In this document: in pieces, positions 1 through 8,079 of the stretch | How positions within the stretch are numbered: position 1 is the stretch's first letter | How the letters are laid out: each line of letters starts with the position of its first letter | NCBI GenBank assembly: GCA_016218915.1 | Contig: JACRCQ010000030.1 | Location: 62,001 to 126,000, forward strand | Direction of reading: 5' to 3' | Origin: Deltaproteobacteria bacterium | Lineage (GTDB): Bacteria > Myxococcota_A > Polyangia > Polyangiales > Polyangiaceae | DNA: 64,000 bases | Position numbers and translations under genes: made by a program | The notes under the pieces: model-generated | What the model was told of the DNA's origin: nothing | Database searches by the model: none | What the model saw: the letters and a program-made list of their open reading frames with translations, nothing else

Positions 1-468
1 GTGCGCCCGGAGCTTGATCCCGGCCACGATCGACTCGACGTACCTGCGTCGGTCCAGCAACGGCGCGAGCGACGCCCAGGACTTCTCGCTCATCCGGTTG
101 CCTTCGTCGAGCACGGCCACGCCTCCTGTGATCATGGCAGACACGATCGCGCTCGCAGCGTACTGGATGCCCCCTGTGGGAGAGACGACAGGGGTGATGA
201 TCAGGTCTTCAGGACGCGTGTCCATGGTGGCCTGGAACAGGTAGACGTCGCGCCCCATCGACTTTGCTGCAGCGTAGGCGAGCGTGGTCTTGCCCACGCC
301 CGGCTTGCCGATCAGACGCGGATTCATGGGGACATCCGCGTCGTCCACGCGCATCCACGATGCCGCGAGCTGGGCAAGGAGGTCTCCACGCCCCACCCAT
401 TCGAGAGGAAGCTCGTCAGGGCTGGCGAGGAACACGTTCACATTGTCGATGGTGACCTTGCGGGCCAT
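1..468 (-). CDS. MoxR-like AAA+ ATPase, N-terminal part (runs off the window)
   Basis: The frame is open from an ATG at 468 down to base 1, so only the first 156 codons are present and the C-terminus lies outside the window. A Walker A motif, GKPGVGKTT, sits at about residues 54-62, and a Walker B-like VAVLDEGNR at about 117-125. After it comes NRMSEKSWASL, the arrangement seen in MoxR/RavA-type AAA+ ATPases, which usually act as chaperones inserting metals or maturing protein complexes, often beside a VWA-domain partner. The partner cannot be checked here. A plus-strand open frame covers the same bases, but its translation matches nothing I recognise, whereas this one has intact nucleotide-binding motifs. 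Confidence 0.8.
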   Translation of the reverse strand, partial: MARKVTIDNVNVFLASPDELPLEWVGRGDLLAQLAASWMRVDDADVPMNPRLIGKPGVGKTTLAYAAAKSMGRDVYLFQATMDTRPEDLIITPVVSPTGGIQYAASAIVSAMITGGVAVLDEGNRMSEKSWASLAPLLDRRRYVESIVAGIKLRAH

Positions 469-621
469 CGAGGGACTGTAGCACGGGGCGCCGGGGTGCG
501 GCCCGCTCCCTGACGGTCGCGGCTCCACGCAAGGTGCCGGACCAAGGAGGCGCCTTGATGGGCATGACATCGCGACCGCAGAGTCGTACGATCGGAAAGC
601 AATTCTTCCCGGAGGCCCCTG

Positions 622-1296
622 ATGCGCCCTCGAACCTTTCTTGTCGTGCTGTCCGGTCTTCTTGTGGCCGCGCTCGCGCTTTCATGCAGCGACGATTCGA
701 GCACCAACCAGCCCGGCGGAGGTCAGGGCGGCGAGGCCGGGACGGGCGGCTCGACCGGCGGCTCAGGCCTGGGCGGTGCCGGAGGTGCATCCGGACAAGG
801 GGGCTCGCAAGCAGGTTCGGGCGGCGCGCAAGCCGGCGCAGGAGGAGCGTCTGGCCAGGCAGGCAGCAGCGGGCAGCCGGGCACTGGCGGCAGCGCCGCA
901 GGTGGAAGCGCAGGAACCGGAGGAGCGAGCGCGGGCTCTGGCGGCACGAGCACTGGTGGCACGGGCGCGTCTGCAGGCTCGGGCGGGGGCGGCACAAGCC
1001 CGACGTGCAAGGAGCTCGATGCCTGCTGCGAACAGCTGGGCAGCCAGATGTACTCCGCGTGCAAGACCGTGGTGCAGCAGAACTACGAAGCAACGTGCCA
1101 GAGCGTGCTCGATTCCTACCACCAGAATGGCTACTGCACCGGCTCCACCAGCTGCGCGGATCTTGCGAAGTGCTGTCCGCAGCTTCCGCCGGGGCAGGGG
1201 TGGAAGGACACGTGCGACTACTACGTGGGTGTGAACAACGCACAGCAGTGCGATTACCTACTGAGCACGTACAAGCAGGACGGGTACTGCAACTGA
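622..1296 (+). CDS. Stalked Cys-rich surface lipoprotein
   Basis: This is a 224-residue protein with a lipoprotein signal ending at LALSC (Cys22), so it should be lipid-anchored, probably in the outer membrane. Residues about 33-125 are a Gly/Ser/Ala-rich low-complexity stalk. The C-terminal roughly 95 residues hold two related modules of about 45 residues, each with six cysteines in the order C, CC, C, C, C and ending in GYC; they look like disulphide-bonded domains. A ribosome binding site (GGAGG) lies about 10 bases before the ATG. The architecture matches the stalked lipoprotein at 61648-62481, although the Cys spacing differs. I do not recognise the domain; adhesion or surface binding is only a guess. 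Confidence 0.8.
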   Translation: MRPRTFLVVLSGLLVAALALSCSDDSSTNQPGGGQGGEAGTGGSTGGSGLGGAGGASGQGGSQAGSGGAQAGAGGASGQAGSSGQPGTGGSAAGGSAGTGGASAGSGGTSTGGTGASAGSGGGGTSPTCKELDACCEQLGSQMYSACKTVVQQNYEATCQSVLDSYHQNGYCTGSTSCADLAKCCPQLPPGQGWKDTCDYYVGVNNAQQCDYLLSTYKQDGYCN

Positions 1297-1305
1297 AGGG
1301 AAGCG

Positions 1306-1328
1306 AGGGCCACACAAGCGTGGCCTTT
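1306..1328 (+). terminator. Possible intrinsic terminator between convergent genes
   Basis: A perfect 6-bp stem (GGCCAC at 1308-1313, GTGGCC at 1320-1325) with a 6-base loop is followed by only three T residues. It lies in the 55-base gap between the convergent lipoprotein and flotillin genes, where a terminator is expected. The short T tract makes the call weak. Confidence 0.35.
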
Positions 1329-1351
1329 GCCGCAGGCGAGTTCGGTGGGGG

Positions 1352-2599
1352 CTACTTCGCGGGAGGCTTGGGAGGCATGAGCCGGGAGGCCATGGAGCCG
1401 AGGTCGATGCCCGAGGCGGACTTGAGCTGCTCGTTGGCGCCGATCAGCCCCTTGGCGAGGCTGTCGCCACCGCCGGGGAGCACCGTGACCTTGCCGATCT
1501 TGAGCGGGAACCGGGCGCCCGAGATGTCGAGCGCCATGGGCAGCACGCTCTGCAGTGCGAGGATCTCGCGGGCATCGCCGCCCTTGGCCTTGTAGGCCTC
1601 GACGAGCTTCTTGAGCGCCAAGGCTTCAGCCTTGCCGCGCTCGAGAATCGAGGCCGCTGCGCCGCGCGCTTCCTCTTCCTTCTTCTGCCGCGCAGCTTCC
1701 GCGGGCTGGACCACGTCGGCCTCGAGCTTGCGCTGCACCTGGATGGCGCGCGCCTTCTGACGCTCGATCTCGGCTCTGACCTGGGCGATCTGGGCAAAGA
1801 CCTGGCCGCGCGCTTCCTGGATCATGGCTTCGCGCTTGGTGCGCGCGTCGATGATTCGCTTGTCCATGTCCGAGCGCGAGATCGCGAGGTCTGCATCGTA
1901 GCGGGCTGTCTCGGATGCCTGCCAGTTCTGGGCCTTCTGCACCGCAGCTTCGGCCTGTGCCGAGACTTCGGCGGACACCGCGCGCTTGCGCAGATCCGCG
2001 CCTGCGATCCGCCCGATCGACTTGAGGTACCCCACGTCGTCGGTCACGTTCTGGATCTTGAGCAGGTCGAGCTCCAGACCCATGCGCGCCATGTCGTGCT
2101 CGGCTTCTTCCACCAGCATCTGCGCGAACCGGTTCTTGTCCTCGTTGACCTCTTCCGGGGTGAGCTGCGCGAGAACGCCGCGGAGGTTGCCTTCGAGCGT
2201 CTCCTTGGCGATCAGCATGATCTCTTCGCGCGTCCGGCCGAGGAACCGCTCGACCGCGTTGGTGAGCAGGGGCTCGCCGCCTGGGAGCTTGACGTTGGCG
2301 ACGCCCTGCACGTTGAGCGGGATTCCGCCCTTGGAGTAGGCGCCCATGACCTGGACGTCGATCTTGATGTTGCGAAGGTCGATGCGGTCTGCGCGCTCGA
2401 GCAGCGGCAGGCGAAGGGCGGAGCCGCCGCGAACCACGCGATAGCCCACGACCCTGTCGCCGACCTTGCGACGTCCACCCGAAAGGATGAGCGCCTCGCT
2501 GGGCGGAACCACGATGAGCACGCGCTTGATGGTGATGCCGATGAACAGCACGACGAAGAAGGCGGCGACGATCAGGACGAAGATGATGCCTCCCATCAC
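1352..2599 (-). CDS. SPFH/flotillin-family membrane scaffold, second copy
   Basis: This is a 415-residue protein with an N-terminal hydrophobic segment (residues about 3-26). It is followed by an SPFH/band-7 domain (about 27-200, including TPEEVNEDKNRFAQ) and a long charged, Ala/Glu-rich coiled coil (about 205-330). Flotillins oligomerise on membranes and organise lipid microdomains. Its start overlaps the stop of the upstream flotillin gene by four bases, so the two are probably translationally coupled. The two copies share the region around SQLTPEEVNED/AQLTPEEVNED and the AFSKGGI/AYSKGGI motif, pointing to an old tandem duplication. Together with the NfeD-like gene upstream it forms the classic NfeD-flotillin operon. 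Confidence 0.85.
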   Translation of the reverse strand: MMGGIIFVLIVAAFFVVLFIGITIKRVLIVVPPSEALILSGGRRKVGDRVVGYRVVRGGSALRLPLLERADRIDLRNIKIDVQVMGAYSKGGIPLNVQGVANVKLPGGEPLLTNAVERFLGRTREEIMLIAKETLEGNLRGVLAQLTPEEVNEDKNRFAQMLVEEAEHDMARMGLELDLLKIQNVTDDVGYLKSIGRIAGADLRKRAVSAEVSAQAEAAVQKAQNWQASETARYDADLAISRSDMDKRIIDARTKREAMIQEARGQVFAQIAQVRAEIERQKARAIQVQRKLEADVVQPAEAARQKKEEEARGAAASILERGKAEALALKKLVEAYKAKGGDAREILALQSVLPMALDISGARFPLKIGKVTVLPGGGDSLAKGLIGANEQLKSASGIDLGSMASRLMPPKPPAK

Positions 2600-3891
2600 G
2601 CACCTGCTTTCTTGGCGTGGAAGAGCGCCGGAATGTCGACACCGACAGCCTTGCCCGTTTCTGCCATCACCTTGGAGACGACCGCCGGGAAGCCGGCGGC
2701 AAAGGCCATGTACGAGCTCGCATCGCCTCCGTCGACGATGTTGAGCTCCTGGATCTGGGTCGTGGCCGCCCGGACCACGGCAGCTTCTGCGATCTTGGTG
2801 AGCTGCTGGAGCACGTAGACCTCGCGTCCTTCAGGTCCGGCTGCGTTCCATTCCTGCGCCAGCGCCTGCAGGGCGGCAGCGCGCGCCTTGCCTGTTTCCA
2901 CCAGCGGAGACGCATCGCCCTGGGCCGCGAGCTCTTCTCCTTTGCGCTTGGCTTGCGCGGGGAGGACGACATCGCACTCGAGGCGAAGCTTCTCGTACTC
3001 CGCGCGGAGGCCCTGCAGCTCCTGCTCAGCAGTGGACCGCGCGGTCTCGGCCGCGACAGCGGCTTCGTTCTCGACCGACTTGGCCTCTGCCTCCATCTTG
3101 GCGAGCTCGGCAGCGAACAGGTTCTTCTTCTGGAGGACCTGGCCTTCTGCCCCTTTCTGCACGGTCTCGGCTCGCTGGCGGTTGGCCGCCTGCGCTTCGG
3201 CTATGACCTGGTTGGCCGCGTTCTCGGCGTTCTCCGCGTCGCGCAGCATTCCTGCGATGCGCGCTCGGCCGAGGTTGATCAGGTACTGCTGCTCGTCGGA
3301 CACGTGCTGGACCTTGAGCACGTCGAGGTGCAGCCCCAGCTTGTCGAAGTCGTCGGCAGAGGCCTTGACCAGGTGATCTGCGAACTTGAGCCGGTCCTCG
3401 TTGACCTCTTCCGGGGTGAGCTGGGAGAGAACCTCGCGAAGCGAAGCTTCCAGAGTCTGCTGCGCCACCTCGGCGATCTGGTGCATCGCCATGCCCAGGA
3501 AGCGCTCTGCGGCGTTACCGATCAGGACCTCGTCGGAGCTGATCTTGACGTTGGCGATGGCCTGGATGGCGAGGGCGATGCCGCCCTTGGAGAACGCGTT
3601 GTTGACCGTTACCTGGACCGGGAAGATCCGCATGTCGAGGCGTGACACGTTCTCGATCAGAGGGATCCGGTAGGCGCGGCCGCCGTGCACGATCTTGAAG
3701 CCGACGACCGAGCCATCCGGAAGCTTGTGCTTGCGTCCGCTGAAGATGAGCACCTCGTTGGGCGCGCATATGTAGAGGAATTTCTGGAGGATGAGGGCAA
3801 GGACAGCCAAGCCCAGGACGACCGCCAGCGCCCCCCCGAGAAGGAGCACGGCCGATGCAACACCTTCGGAGCCGGAGTCTGTTGGGAACAT
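2596..3891 (-). CDS. SPFH/flotillin-family membrane scaffold, first copy
   Basis: This is a 431-residue protein. One membrane segment at about residues 14-36 precedes an SPFH/band-7 domain (about 45-220) and a coiled-coil tail (about 220-330) rich in Ala, Glu and Gln. It then ends in a flotillin-like C-terminal region. Length and layout fit bacterial FloT/YuaG-type proteins, which form detergent-resistant oligomers on the inner membrane. It lies 121 bases downstream of the NfeD-like gene and overlaps the next flotillin by four bases. It is slightly longer than its neighbour and has diverged mostly in the tail, so the pair may form hetero-oligomers; that is inference. Confidence 0.87.
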   Translation of the reverse strand: MFPTDSGSEGVASAVLLLGGALAVVLGLAVLALILQKFLYICAPNEVLIFSGRKHKLPDGSVVGFKIVHGGRAYRIPLIENVSRLDMRIFPVQVTVNNAFSKGGIALAIQAIANVKISSDEVLIGNAAERFLGMAMHQIAEVAQQTLEASLREVLSQLTPEEVNEDRLKFADHLVKASADDFDKLGLHLDVLKVQHVSDEQQYLINLGRARIAGMLRDAENAENAANQVIAEAQAANRQRAETVQKGAEGQVLQKKNLFAAELAKMEAEAKSVENEAAVAAETARSTAEQELQGLRAEYEKLRLECDVVLPAQAKRKGEELAAQGDASPLVETGKARAAALQALAQEWNAAGPEGREVYVLQQLTKIAEAAVVRAATTQIQELNIVDGGDASSYMAFAAGFPAVVSKVMAETGKAVGVDIPALFHAKKAGA

Positions 3892-4012
3892 GGCGCGCAG
3901 GATACACCGGTTCGGCTCCTGGGGCGCGCGCTATGTGTGCGCTGGAAATTCGGGGATGCGCGCATTTGTACCCGAGGCTGCCCGCGCGCGCGGCTCGGCG
4001 AGCGCACGCCGC

Positions 4013-4612
4013 TCAGGACTCTTCGCGTCGCGTGACGACCGGCTCCACATGAGCGGCGGTATCGCGCATCTCGACCACGAGCACCTCGTCGCCCTCGATG
4101 CTCTCCGCATCCGTGGTCGCGATCATGTCGATGACCTTGCCCTTGATCTGGACGCGGACCTTGCCCGACTGCCCCTTCTTCATGGGGACCAGCACGCGCG
4201 CGACGTGGCCGACAGCGTCCGTCACAGTCTCTGACGAAGACACGCCGCGGGTGAGGTTTCGAAACACCCAGGCTGCGAGCATGCCAGAGCCGACCCCGCT
4301 TCCAAGCGCGAGCGCGAGCGTCCCCACGAATCCGCACAGCTCGAGGTAGTGAAGTGCCGCGCCGACGATTCCGAACGCCATGAGGGCAAAGGTCCAGAAC
4401 CGCATCGACAAGAAGAGCGCCGCAGCGCCGGCCAACGCGCCCTGCACTTCCGGATGCGACATGTCATGGCCGCCTGCATCCCCTCCGCCTGCGCCTGCGT
4501 CCATGTCGTGGCTCACGTCCGTGCCACTGTGCGACAGGATGAACTGGAGGCCGATCGTCCCCAACCCGACGATCAGCGCTGCGAGGTAGATGATTCCCAC
4601 GCCGGTGAGCAT
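4013..4612 (-). CDS. NfeD-like integral membrane protein, partner of the flotillins
   Basis: This is a 199-residue protein with a first membrane segment at about residues 4-25 and a His/Asp/Gly-rich loop at about 30-55. Two or three further hydrophobic segments follow (about 58-120), and a soluble C-terminal domain from about 128 to 185. In that domain, GxVxPxKxGQxGKVRV followed by short beta-rich stretches looks like the OB-fold of NfeD proteins. NfeD1b-type proteins are encoded next to flotillins and act with them in membrane organisation. I chose the ATG at 4612 because it begins right before the first hydrophobic segment; the frame stays open far upstream, but that part overlaps the divergent FAD oxidase gene and is a shadow. 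Confidence 0.8.
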   Translation of the reverse strand: MLTGVGIIYLAALIVGLGTIGLQFILSHSGTDVSHDMDAGAGGGDAGGHDMSHPEVQGALAGAAALFLSMRFWTFALMAFGIVGAALHYLELCGFVGTLALALGSGVGSGMLAAWVFRNLTRGVSSSETVTDAVGHVARVLVPMKKGQSGKVRVQIKGKVIDMIATTDAESIEGDEVLVVEMRDTAAHVEPVVTRREES

Positions 4613-4708
4613 AGACCTTCGCGAAGCGCAGGCCAACGTGCACGATGCGCTCTCCATTCTCACGGATCCGAGATTGCCGTCGCACGCGCCCGGGCCTATG
4701 AAGACCCC

Positions 4709-6139
4709 GTGTTTCTCGTCCCCCCTTCGCTTCCGCCCACGCCCAAGGATCTCGTCGACAAGGCGCATATCCTGCTCGACCGCAAGCTGGGTCCTTCCAA
4801 GGTCCTTCACCTGCCGGAGTCGTGCGAGCGCTTCAGCCGCGACGAGTCCGAGGCGGAAGGACGAGTGCCGGATCTGGTGGTGCTGGCAGAAACGCTCGAC
4901 GACATCCGCGATACGCTCACGGTCTCGGTGGAAGCGCGCGTGCCCTTGACTGCGCGCGGGGCGGGCACCGGACGCACCGGTGGGGCAGTGCCCGTGGCTG
5001 GCGGGATCGTGCTCGACACCACGCGCATGAACCAGATCAAGGAGATCGATCGGGGCGATCTGGTTGCCGTGGTGGCGCCTGGCGTGATCCTCAAGGATCT
5101 GCACGCTGCCGCGGAGCGCGAAGGGCTCTTCTACCCGCCGGATCCCAACTCGTGGGAGACGTGCATGCTCGGGGGCAACATCGCGGAGAACGCGGGCGGG
5201 CCCCGTGCCTTCAAGTACGGCGTGACACGCGACTACGTGCTCGGTCTCGAGACCACGCTCATGGGCGGCACCACGCTCCGCACTGGGCGTCGCACGGTCA
5301 AAGGGGTGGCCGGCTACGACATGACCGCTCTGTTCGTGGGAAGCGAGGGAACGCTCGGCGTGTTCAGCGAGATCACGCTCAAGCTGATCCCCAAGCCCGA
5401 GACGGTCTTCACGCTGATGGGGTTGTTCGGGGCTGCGCGCGACGCCACGGTCGCGGTCGAAGCGATGATCCGTCGTGGCGTGGTGCCCCGGTGCCTGGAG
5501 CTGACCGACAGCGGCTCGCTGGATGCGATGCGCGCGCAGGGCGTGGGAATCGATGCGAGCGCGCGGGCCATGCTCTTGATCGATCTCGACGGCGACATGA
5601 CGACGTGCGAGCGGGACATGGAGCGGGTCGGGGAGGCGTGCGACGAGGCCAAGGCGATCGAGGTGCTGGTGGCGCAGGACGCCTCGCAGCGGGATCGTCT
5701 TTGGGCCGCGCGCAGGGAGCTTTCCCATGCGATCCGCAACATGGCGAAGAACAAGCTTGCCGAGGACGTCGTGGTGCCCCGCTCGCGCATCACGGATCTG
5801 ATGGACGCAGTGGAGCGAAGCGGGCAGGAGTACGGCGTGCGCACCCTGGCTTACGGGCATGCCGGGGACGGCAACCTGCACGTGAACTTCCTGTGGGACG
5901 ACGACGAAGACGTGCCCAAGGTGCACAAGGCGATCGAAGCGATGATGCGCCACGTGATCGAGATGCGAGGCACGATCAGTGGCGAGCATGGCATCGGAGT
6001 GCTGAAGATCCCATTTCTGCCATGGGAGCAGTCGGCAGAGCTGATCGCGGTGCAGAAGGGCATCAAGGACCAGCTCGATCCACTGGGCTTGTTGAACCCG
6101 GGGAAGATCTTCGCGCCTGGCGGGCACAAGGCCTGCTGA
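4709..6139 (+). CDS. glcD: FAD-linked 2-hydroxyacid oxidase (GlcD/D-lactate dehydrogenase type)
   Basis: This flavoprotein of about 476 residues has a PCMH-type FAD-binding domain in its first half, with RGAGTGRTGGAVP, GGNIAENAGGPRAFKYG and GYDMTALFVGSEGTLG. A C-terminal FAD-oxidase domain follows, with YGHAGDGNLH and SGEHGIGVLK, whose histidines belong to the active site in this family. Such enzymes oxidise glycolate, D-lactate or longer 2-hydroxyacids and pass electrons to quinones or partner subunits. No glcE or glcF neighbour is present, so the substrate is uncertain. The start is a GTG at 4709, right before a family-like N-terminus; the open frame upstream overlaps the divergent NfeD-like gene and is unlikely to be translated. 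Confidence 0.87.
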   Translation: MFLVPPSLPPTPKDLVDKAHILLDRKLGPSKVLHLPESCERFSRDESEAEGRVPDLVVLAETLDDIRDTLTVSVEARVPLTARGAGTGRTGGAVPVAGGIVLDTTRMNQIKEIDRGDLVAVVAPGVILKDLHAAAEREGLFYPPDPNSWETCMLGGNIAENAGGPRAFKYGVTRDYVLGLETTLMGGTTLRTGRRTVKGVAGYDMTALFVGSEGTLGVFSEITLKLIPKPETVFTLMGLFGAARDATVAVEAMIRRGVVPRCLELTDSGSLDAMRAQGVGIDASARAMLLIDLDGDMTTCERDMERVGEACDEAKAIEVLVAQDASQRDRLWAARRELSHAIRNMAKNKLAEDVVVPRSRITDLMDAVERSGQEYGVRTLAYGHAGDGNLHVNFLWDDDEDVPKVHKAIEAMMRHVIEMRGTISGEHGIGVLKIPFLPWEQSAELIAVQKGIKDQLDPLGLLNPGKIFAPGGHKAC

Positions 6140-6181
6140 GAGCGCAACGTCAGCGCGGACGTCGTGCTAGTGGGTGGAGCG

Positions 6182-6682
6182 GTGATCATCATCGGAATCG
6201 ATCCGGGCACCCTGCATCTAGGGTGGGGCGTGATACGCGCTGAAGGCACGAGGCTGCTCTGTGTCGCGCACGGGGTGATCCACACGTCGGAGAAGGGGAT
6301 CCCGGGCAGGCTGGTGGAGATCGACGACGCGTTGATCGGCGTGGTGGAAGAGCACAAGCCGGAGCAGGGGGCGATCGAGGCGATCTTCTTTGCCAAGGAT
6401 GCGCAGGCGGCATCGAAGCTGGGGCACGCGCGCGGCGTCGCAATGCTGCGTCTTGTGCGCGCCGGGGTGGAGATCTGGGAGTACCCGCCTGCGCGCGTGA
6501 AGCGCGCTGTGACCGGACGAGGGCAGGCGGACAAGCGTCAGGTTGCGATGATGGTCAAGGCGAATCTCGGCTTGCGAGAGGTGCCGCAGGCGGACGCGGC
6601 GGATGCGCTGGCGGTGGCGATCACGCACGCACGGATCCACAGGATCGAGTCGGCGATGCGCACAGGGCGCGTCCCGCGCTAG
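6182..6682 (+). CDS. ruvC: Crossover junction endodeoxyribonuclease RuvC
   Basis: This 166-residue enzyme resolves Holliday junctions with RuvAB during recombinational repair. Starting at the GTG at 6182 puts the four acidic residues at Asp7 (GIDPGT), Glu66 (AIEAIFF), Asp138 and Asp141 (QADAADALA), the same numbers as in the E. coli enzyme. This decides the start over the GTG at 6164. It lies 42 bases after the oxidase gene on the same strand, and its stop is six bases from that of the convergent LolA-like gene. ruvA and ruvB are not in the window. Confidence 0.92.
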   Translation: MIIIGIDPGTLHLGWGVIRAEGTRLLCVAHGVIHTSEKGIPGRLVEIDDALIGVVEEHKPEQGAIEAIFFAKDAQAASKLGHARGVAMLRLVRAGVEIWEYPPARVKRAVTGRGQADKRQVAMMVKANLGLREVPQADAADALAVAITHARIHRIESAMRTGRVPR

Positions 6683-6688
6683 ACCGGA

Positions 6689-7399
6689 TCAGGGTCGAAC
6701 GATCTGGGTACCTGGGGGAGGCGTGAAGGTGAACTCGCCAGCAGCGACCGGGGTATTCACCTGGGGGTTCTCGAAGGTGAAGGTGTTGCGGTTGCCCTGG
6801 GCGTCGAGGATGACCATGCGACGGACCTGGGCCGTGGCGCTGTCGACGTAGATGATGACCTTCTGGTAGGCGGGCGTGGGTGTCTTGGGCGTGCCCTCGA
6901 GGACATGGCCGCCTTCGAACTTCATCTTCTTGGAGTCGAGGAGCTTGAGGTTGAAGCTGGCATTGAGGTCGCCCTGGCCCATGAGGAACGCGAGGGCGGC
7001 CGGGTACTGCGACTTGCCGAGCGGCGTTTCGTACATCTGCTGGTTCTCCTTCTCGTACACCTTGAGGGTGGTGCCGTCGGAGACCACGCGGTTGCCGTTG
7101 GGGGTGTCGTAGGTCCAGCTCATCTCGCCGGGCTTCTGGAACACGACCTTGCCGGTGGAGTGCTTGGTGGTGTTGTAGGCCTTGACCTTGTAGTCCTGCA
7201 CGAAGTTGGAGCTGAAGGTCTTGGTCTGGTTGTAGAAGGCTTGCACGCGGCTGGCGATGTCGACCGCCTTGACCGGAGCAGCGCTTGGGGCCGAGGGAGC
7301 GGGTCTGGGTGGGTCGTCGGCCCACGCGCTTGCAGTTCCGAGGGCAACGACCCCGAGCAGGGCAGCGAAGGCGACGGTGAAGGAGCGCGGTCTATGCAT
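6689..7399 (-). CDS. lolA: LolA-like outer-membrane lipoprotein carrier protein
   Basis: This is a 236-residue periplasmic protein with a signal peptide probably cut after ASAWA (residue 27) and a Pro/Ala-rich linker. A LolA-type domain then runs from about residue 45 to the end (VQAFYNQTKTFSSNFVQDYK; GKVVFQKPGEMSWTYDTPNG). LolA shuttles lipoproteins from the inner-membrane LolCDE complex across the periplasm to the outer membrane. The many lipoproteins in this window would be clients. The ATG at 7399 begins a proper signal peptide; the frame continues 34 codons upstream without sense. It is convergent with ruvC. Confidence 0.85.
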   Translation of the reverse strand: MHRPRSFTVAFAALLGVVALGTASAWADDPPRPAPSAPSAAPVKAVDIASRVQAFYNQTKTFSSNFVQDYKVKAYNTTKHSTGKVVFQKPGEMSWTYDTPNGNRVVSDGTTLKVYEKENQQMYETPLGKSQYPAALAFLMGQGDLNASFNLKLLDSKKMKFEGGHVLEGTPKTPTPAYQKVIIYVDSATAQVRRMVILDAQGNRNTFTFENPQVNTPVAAGEFTFTPPPGTQIVRP

Positions 7400-8079
7400 T
7401 GCTGGACTCTTCCTGGAGAACGGTGCCTTGGGGAGCACCTTACATCTACCCCGTTCGACGAGGCTGGGGCCCAAGGCATGCAATGGGACCCAATAGCACA
7501 TTCGAAGAGGGGGGCACGACGGGGAGACGAGGCAAGGGTTGGTGAAGCGGTCTACGAGCGGAGCCGTCAGAACATTCCTTGCCGAGGCATTGCAGGCAGG
7601 GTGTTGTCAACCCTTCGTTGACGTTGGGGGTGCGTTTCTTGGATGACGAGGAGGCGTGGCGAGGGCGGCAAGGGAGCGCGGGCCTGGGGTGAACGTTCGG
7701 ACGCTGAGCGAGAGGATTCGACGGGGAGAAGAGGCTCCTTCGAGGAGCAGGGCGCGGATCGAGGTTCTGGCTCCGGTGTGGGAGTGGCGTGCGAGCCACC
7801 GCCCTTGCGCCACCTCGTCGCGGAACACGGGTACACAAGTCCAACCTGATCCGTCGCCCGGTTGCTTCCATGCGATCGGAGAGCTGGGACATCTTGTGTC
7901 TGGACAGACCGCGGCGTAGCATCGCTGCGCCTTGAAGTAAACCCCGGCTTGAACAGGCGTTTTCGCCTTTTCACACCGGGGTTTCTGGCAGTTTTCGACA
8001 CGAGCGTCGGGCGTGTCCGCTGGGTCTGCTCGCGGTCCGAAAACGAATGCGTTGGTAACGACGATCAGGTGTTGGGGTG
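7400..8079 (+). other. 680-base intergenic stretch before the giant TPR gene
   Basis: Several short open frames exist on both strands (for example a 68- and an 87-codon frame on the plus strand and a 144-codon frame on the minus strand). None has a recognisable domain, a convincing ribosome binding site or the strong third-position GC bias of neighbouring genes. The stretch holds a nested inverted repeat (7939-7984) and should carry promoters for the LolA-like gene (leftward) and the giant gene (rightward). I see no clear -35/-10 pair. Confidence 0.5.
7939..7984. repeat. Nested inverted repeat upstream of the giant TPR gene
   Basis: The outer arms are perfect 9-mers, AAACCCCGG (7939-7947) and CCGGGGTTT (7976-7984). 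Inside them is a second hairpin, AGGCG (7955-7959) and CGCCT (7964-7968), around a TTTT loop. The structure lies about 100 bases before the start of the giant gene. It could be a leader-RNA structure, a protein binding site, a terminator for an upstream transcript or a dispersed repeat; the sequence alone does not decide. Confidence 0.5.

Noticed and set aside
1..513. A 170-codon plus-strand open frame at the left edge
   Set aside because: The opposite strand encodes a clear AAA+ ATPase with Walker A and B motifs over the same bases.
4613..6127. Long minus-strand open frame extending the NfeD-like protein upstream
   Set aside because: The extra residues overlap the GlcD-type gene and show no domain; the NfeD-like protein starts naturally at 4612 before its first membrane segment.
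7567..8001. A 144-codon minus-strand and two short plus-strand frames in the gap before the giant gene
   Set aside because: No ribosome binding site, no domain and weak third-position bias; the minus-strand frame also runs through the inverted repeat.
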